A stretch of DNA of 64,000 nucleotides, from the NCBI RefSeq assembly GCF_047495875.1, contig NC_092467.1, positions 22,649,066 to 22,713,065 on the forward strand, given 5' to 3'. Both the position numbers and the translations under genes were made by a program. Under the pieces are notes generated by a model, which saw only the letters and a program-made list of their open reading frames with translations, was not told where the DNA came from and did no database searches. Source of the stretch: Pithys albifrons albifrons (taxonomy: Eukaryota; Chordata; Aves; Passeriformes; Thamnophilidae). Positions 62,409 through 64,000 of this stretch are shown here, piece by piece (within the stretch, counting starts at the first letter, position 1; each line of letters opens with the position of its first letter).

Positions 62409-64000
62409 AAATGCTTGTCAGTCAGCAGGGCTGGCTTCTGCTCTCAGCCCCAGAAAGCTCTGCCTTGTCACCGTACTCCGTGGCACTGGAGAATAGCCAG
62501 GGGTTTTTCTCAGGAACTGTCAGCTTTCTGATAAGTTGATATGTGTTAACAGGAGTGGGTCTGAGCCACATGCAAGACTGACGTGACGTAGCAGCGTGGC
62601 GAGGAATAGCTGCCCCTCTTCTGGAGCACGACTGTAGCTCAGGGGCTTCAGAGGCAGCAGAGGTCGAGTGGTGCTCAGCAGGGAGAGGTTTCATTCTGAT
62701 GTGCACGGAACACTGCAGACCCCCATGAGCTCCCAGACAAGCTCTTTGCTGCTCTGGGTACTTATGGGCATGTCCTGATTGTAGATGGTCCTCATGCATC
62801 CACTGAAGTTGTGCTGTCTGACTGCACATCAGGACTTGGCCATGCACACAGGAGCAAGGCACCTGGCACAGGAGCGCTGAAGGAGTCCGTGTGAGAAGTC
62901 TACAGGAACATCCTGTGCGAACAAGACCTTACTCAGCAAGTTGTGCAATATAAATCCCAAAGTAATGAGTAAAAGTAGATCAGCCTTTGTTACCCTGGTT
63001 TGCAGAGGCGCAGAAGATTATGAGATGTTGACAGGTCTAGGAATAGAAATTAGGTGCTCTGCACTTGTCAAGCCAAAGAATTCACTGTGCTTTTGAGGGT
63101 TTTTAGATGCAGCTTCCATGAATTTCAGGGAAGGGAGCTACTCGGGACTCAGTTCTTCCTTTCCTGTACTCTTGTGTCCTGTCCAACCTAGCTGTGAACC
63201 TTCCAACAGATGGAACTATTGTCTCTCTCTGGCATCATTGAACTAATGTTGGGAGCATTTTATACTTAGGGAGGTTTTTTTCCGAGTCTCAGATGCATTT
63301 TTGTCTCCAGCTTTCTGATCCCAGAAATGTCTGAGTTTCTTAGCTTTATTCTTCAATCTTTGTACTCTGGGACACCCTACACTTCCTGGATCCATCACTT
63401 AGTTGTAGGTTGTCCTTCAAGAAGACCCCTCTAGACTCACTAGCGGCCATGAGTTTACCATAATCCTTCCATTTTCTGTTAGCTGTCTGCTATGCTGCAG
63501 GATCTGTATGTTTGTCTAATGAAGATTTATTGCAGTACCTGTTCTCCTTCTTGTTAATTTGAAAGGTTTGTGTTAACTTCCTTCTGCTCTGAATTTTCTC
63601 TTGCTCCTGACATACCACAGTTTGAATAGTCGTGCCAATCCAGACTAAACCAGAATTCTTGCCCAATGTCCGTGAGCAGTTTGCAGGCAGTTGCTGACAC
63701 ATGTTACATGTTTGTAGTATGATTTTAGAAATTGGTCCATGTGGGCTGCAGAACTGAGAGACAGTAACAGCATGTCACCTGAAACTCCCCTCTGCCTTCA
63801 TTTTCTTCATTTTCTTTACAGTTTTTCCTTTCAGCTGTTGAGGTCTCTAGAGATAAAAAACAGTTTGACATTTAAGTGGCATGGTAGTCACAAGTATAAA
63901 GGGTATATACCAATGATACATATTAAATGGCTGAAAGGGGCATACAGAAAGGTATGTGTTTATGGCAGAATTAGCTAGGGACCTTATTTTTTCTAGGCAG

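Larger units (their letters stand above)
57535..64000 (+). other. PTPRF: PTPRF intron downstream of the meA microexon (5' part)
   Basis: The intron begins with the donor GTAAGA and runs past the end of the window. The first 160 bases are again pyrimidine-rich (57545-57690), flanking the microexon on its downstream side. No exon matching the rest of Ig2 (GALQIE...YECVATNSAG) is present. A C-rich quadruplex-prone tract lies at 59085-59113 and a 45-bp tandem duplication at 61259-61348. The window stops at TTTTTTCTAGGCAG, which resembles an acceptor but cannot be tested without the following bases. Confidence 0.85.

Noticed and set aside
1..64000. Bacterial features (operons, CRISPR arrays, ribosome binding sites, insertion sequences)
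   Set aside because: The window is clearly vertebrate intronic DNA with spliced exons; no regularly spaced repeat array or operon-like packing exists.

Overview
This window is vertebrate, most likely avian, nuclear DNA. It is almost entirely intron, from the + strand of a LAR-family receptor protein tyrosine phosphatase gene, best read as PTPRF (LAR). Three things point to a bird: an internal fragment of a chicken-repeat-1 (CR1) LINE of the avian type on the minus strand near 39.7-39.96 kb, very sparse recognisable repeats otherwise, and spliced exons with long CpG-poor introns. The exact species cannot be told from the sequence.

Only two coding pieces can be supported. The first is a 189-nt exon at 49553-49741, phase 1 at both ends. 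It encodes the linker into, and the first half of, the second immunoglobulin domain. Its residues match LAR rather than the PTP-delta or PTP-sigma paralogues ([31 protein letters not shown]). The second is an 18-nt microexon at 57517-57534, also phase 1 at both ends. Spliced in, it adds Gly-Gly-Thr-Pro-Ile-Arg just after LRS. This is the 'meA' alternative insert known in this family, which helps set which postsynaptic partners the receptor binds.

Layout: 1-49552 is the 3' part of a very long intron with no exon I can recognise. Ig1 and the signal peptide must lie upstream. 49553-49741 is the Ig2 exon. 49742-57516 is a 7.8-kb intron holding a 5S rRNA pseudogene (minus strand, about 54134-54252) and a block around 51.83-52.16 kb with a perfect DR3 nuclear-receptor element. 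57517-57534 is the microexon. 57535-64000 is the start of the next intron. The exon with the rest of Ig2 (the partner cysteine) lies beyond 64000.

The rest is non-coding. I list short tandem duplications, low-complexity tracts, inverted repeats and AT-rich or CpG-bearing blocks that look like candidate conserved regulatory elements. Those last calls rest on base composition and motif reading alone and are given low confidence. The scattered open frames of 60-160 codons elsewhere show no recognisable family and are treated as chance.
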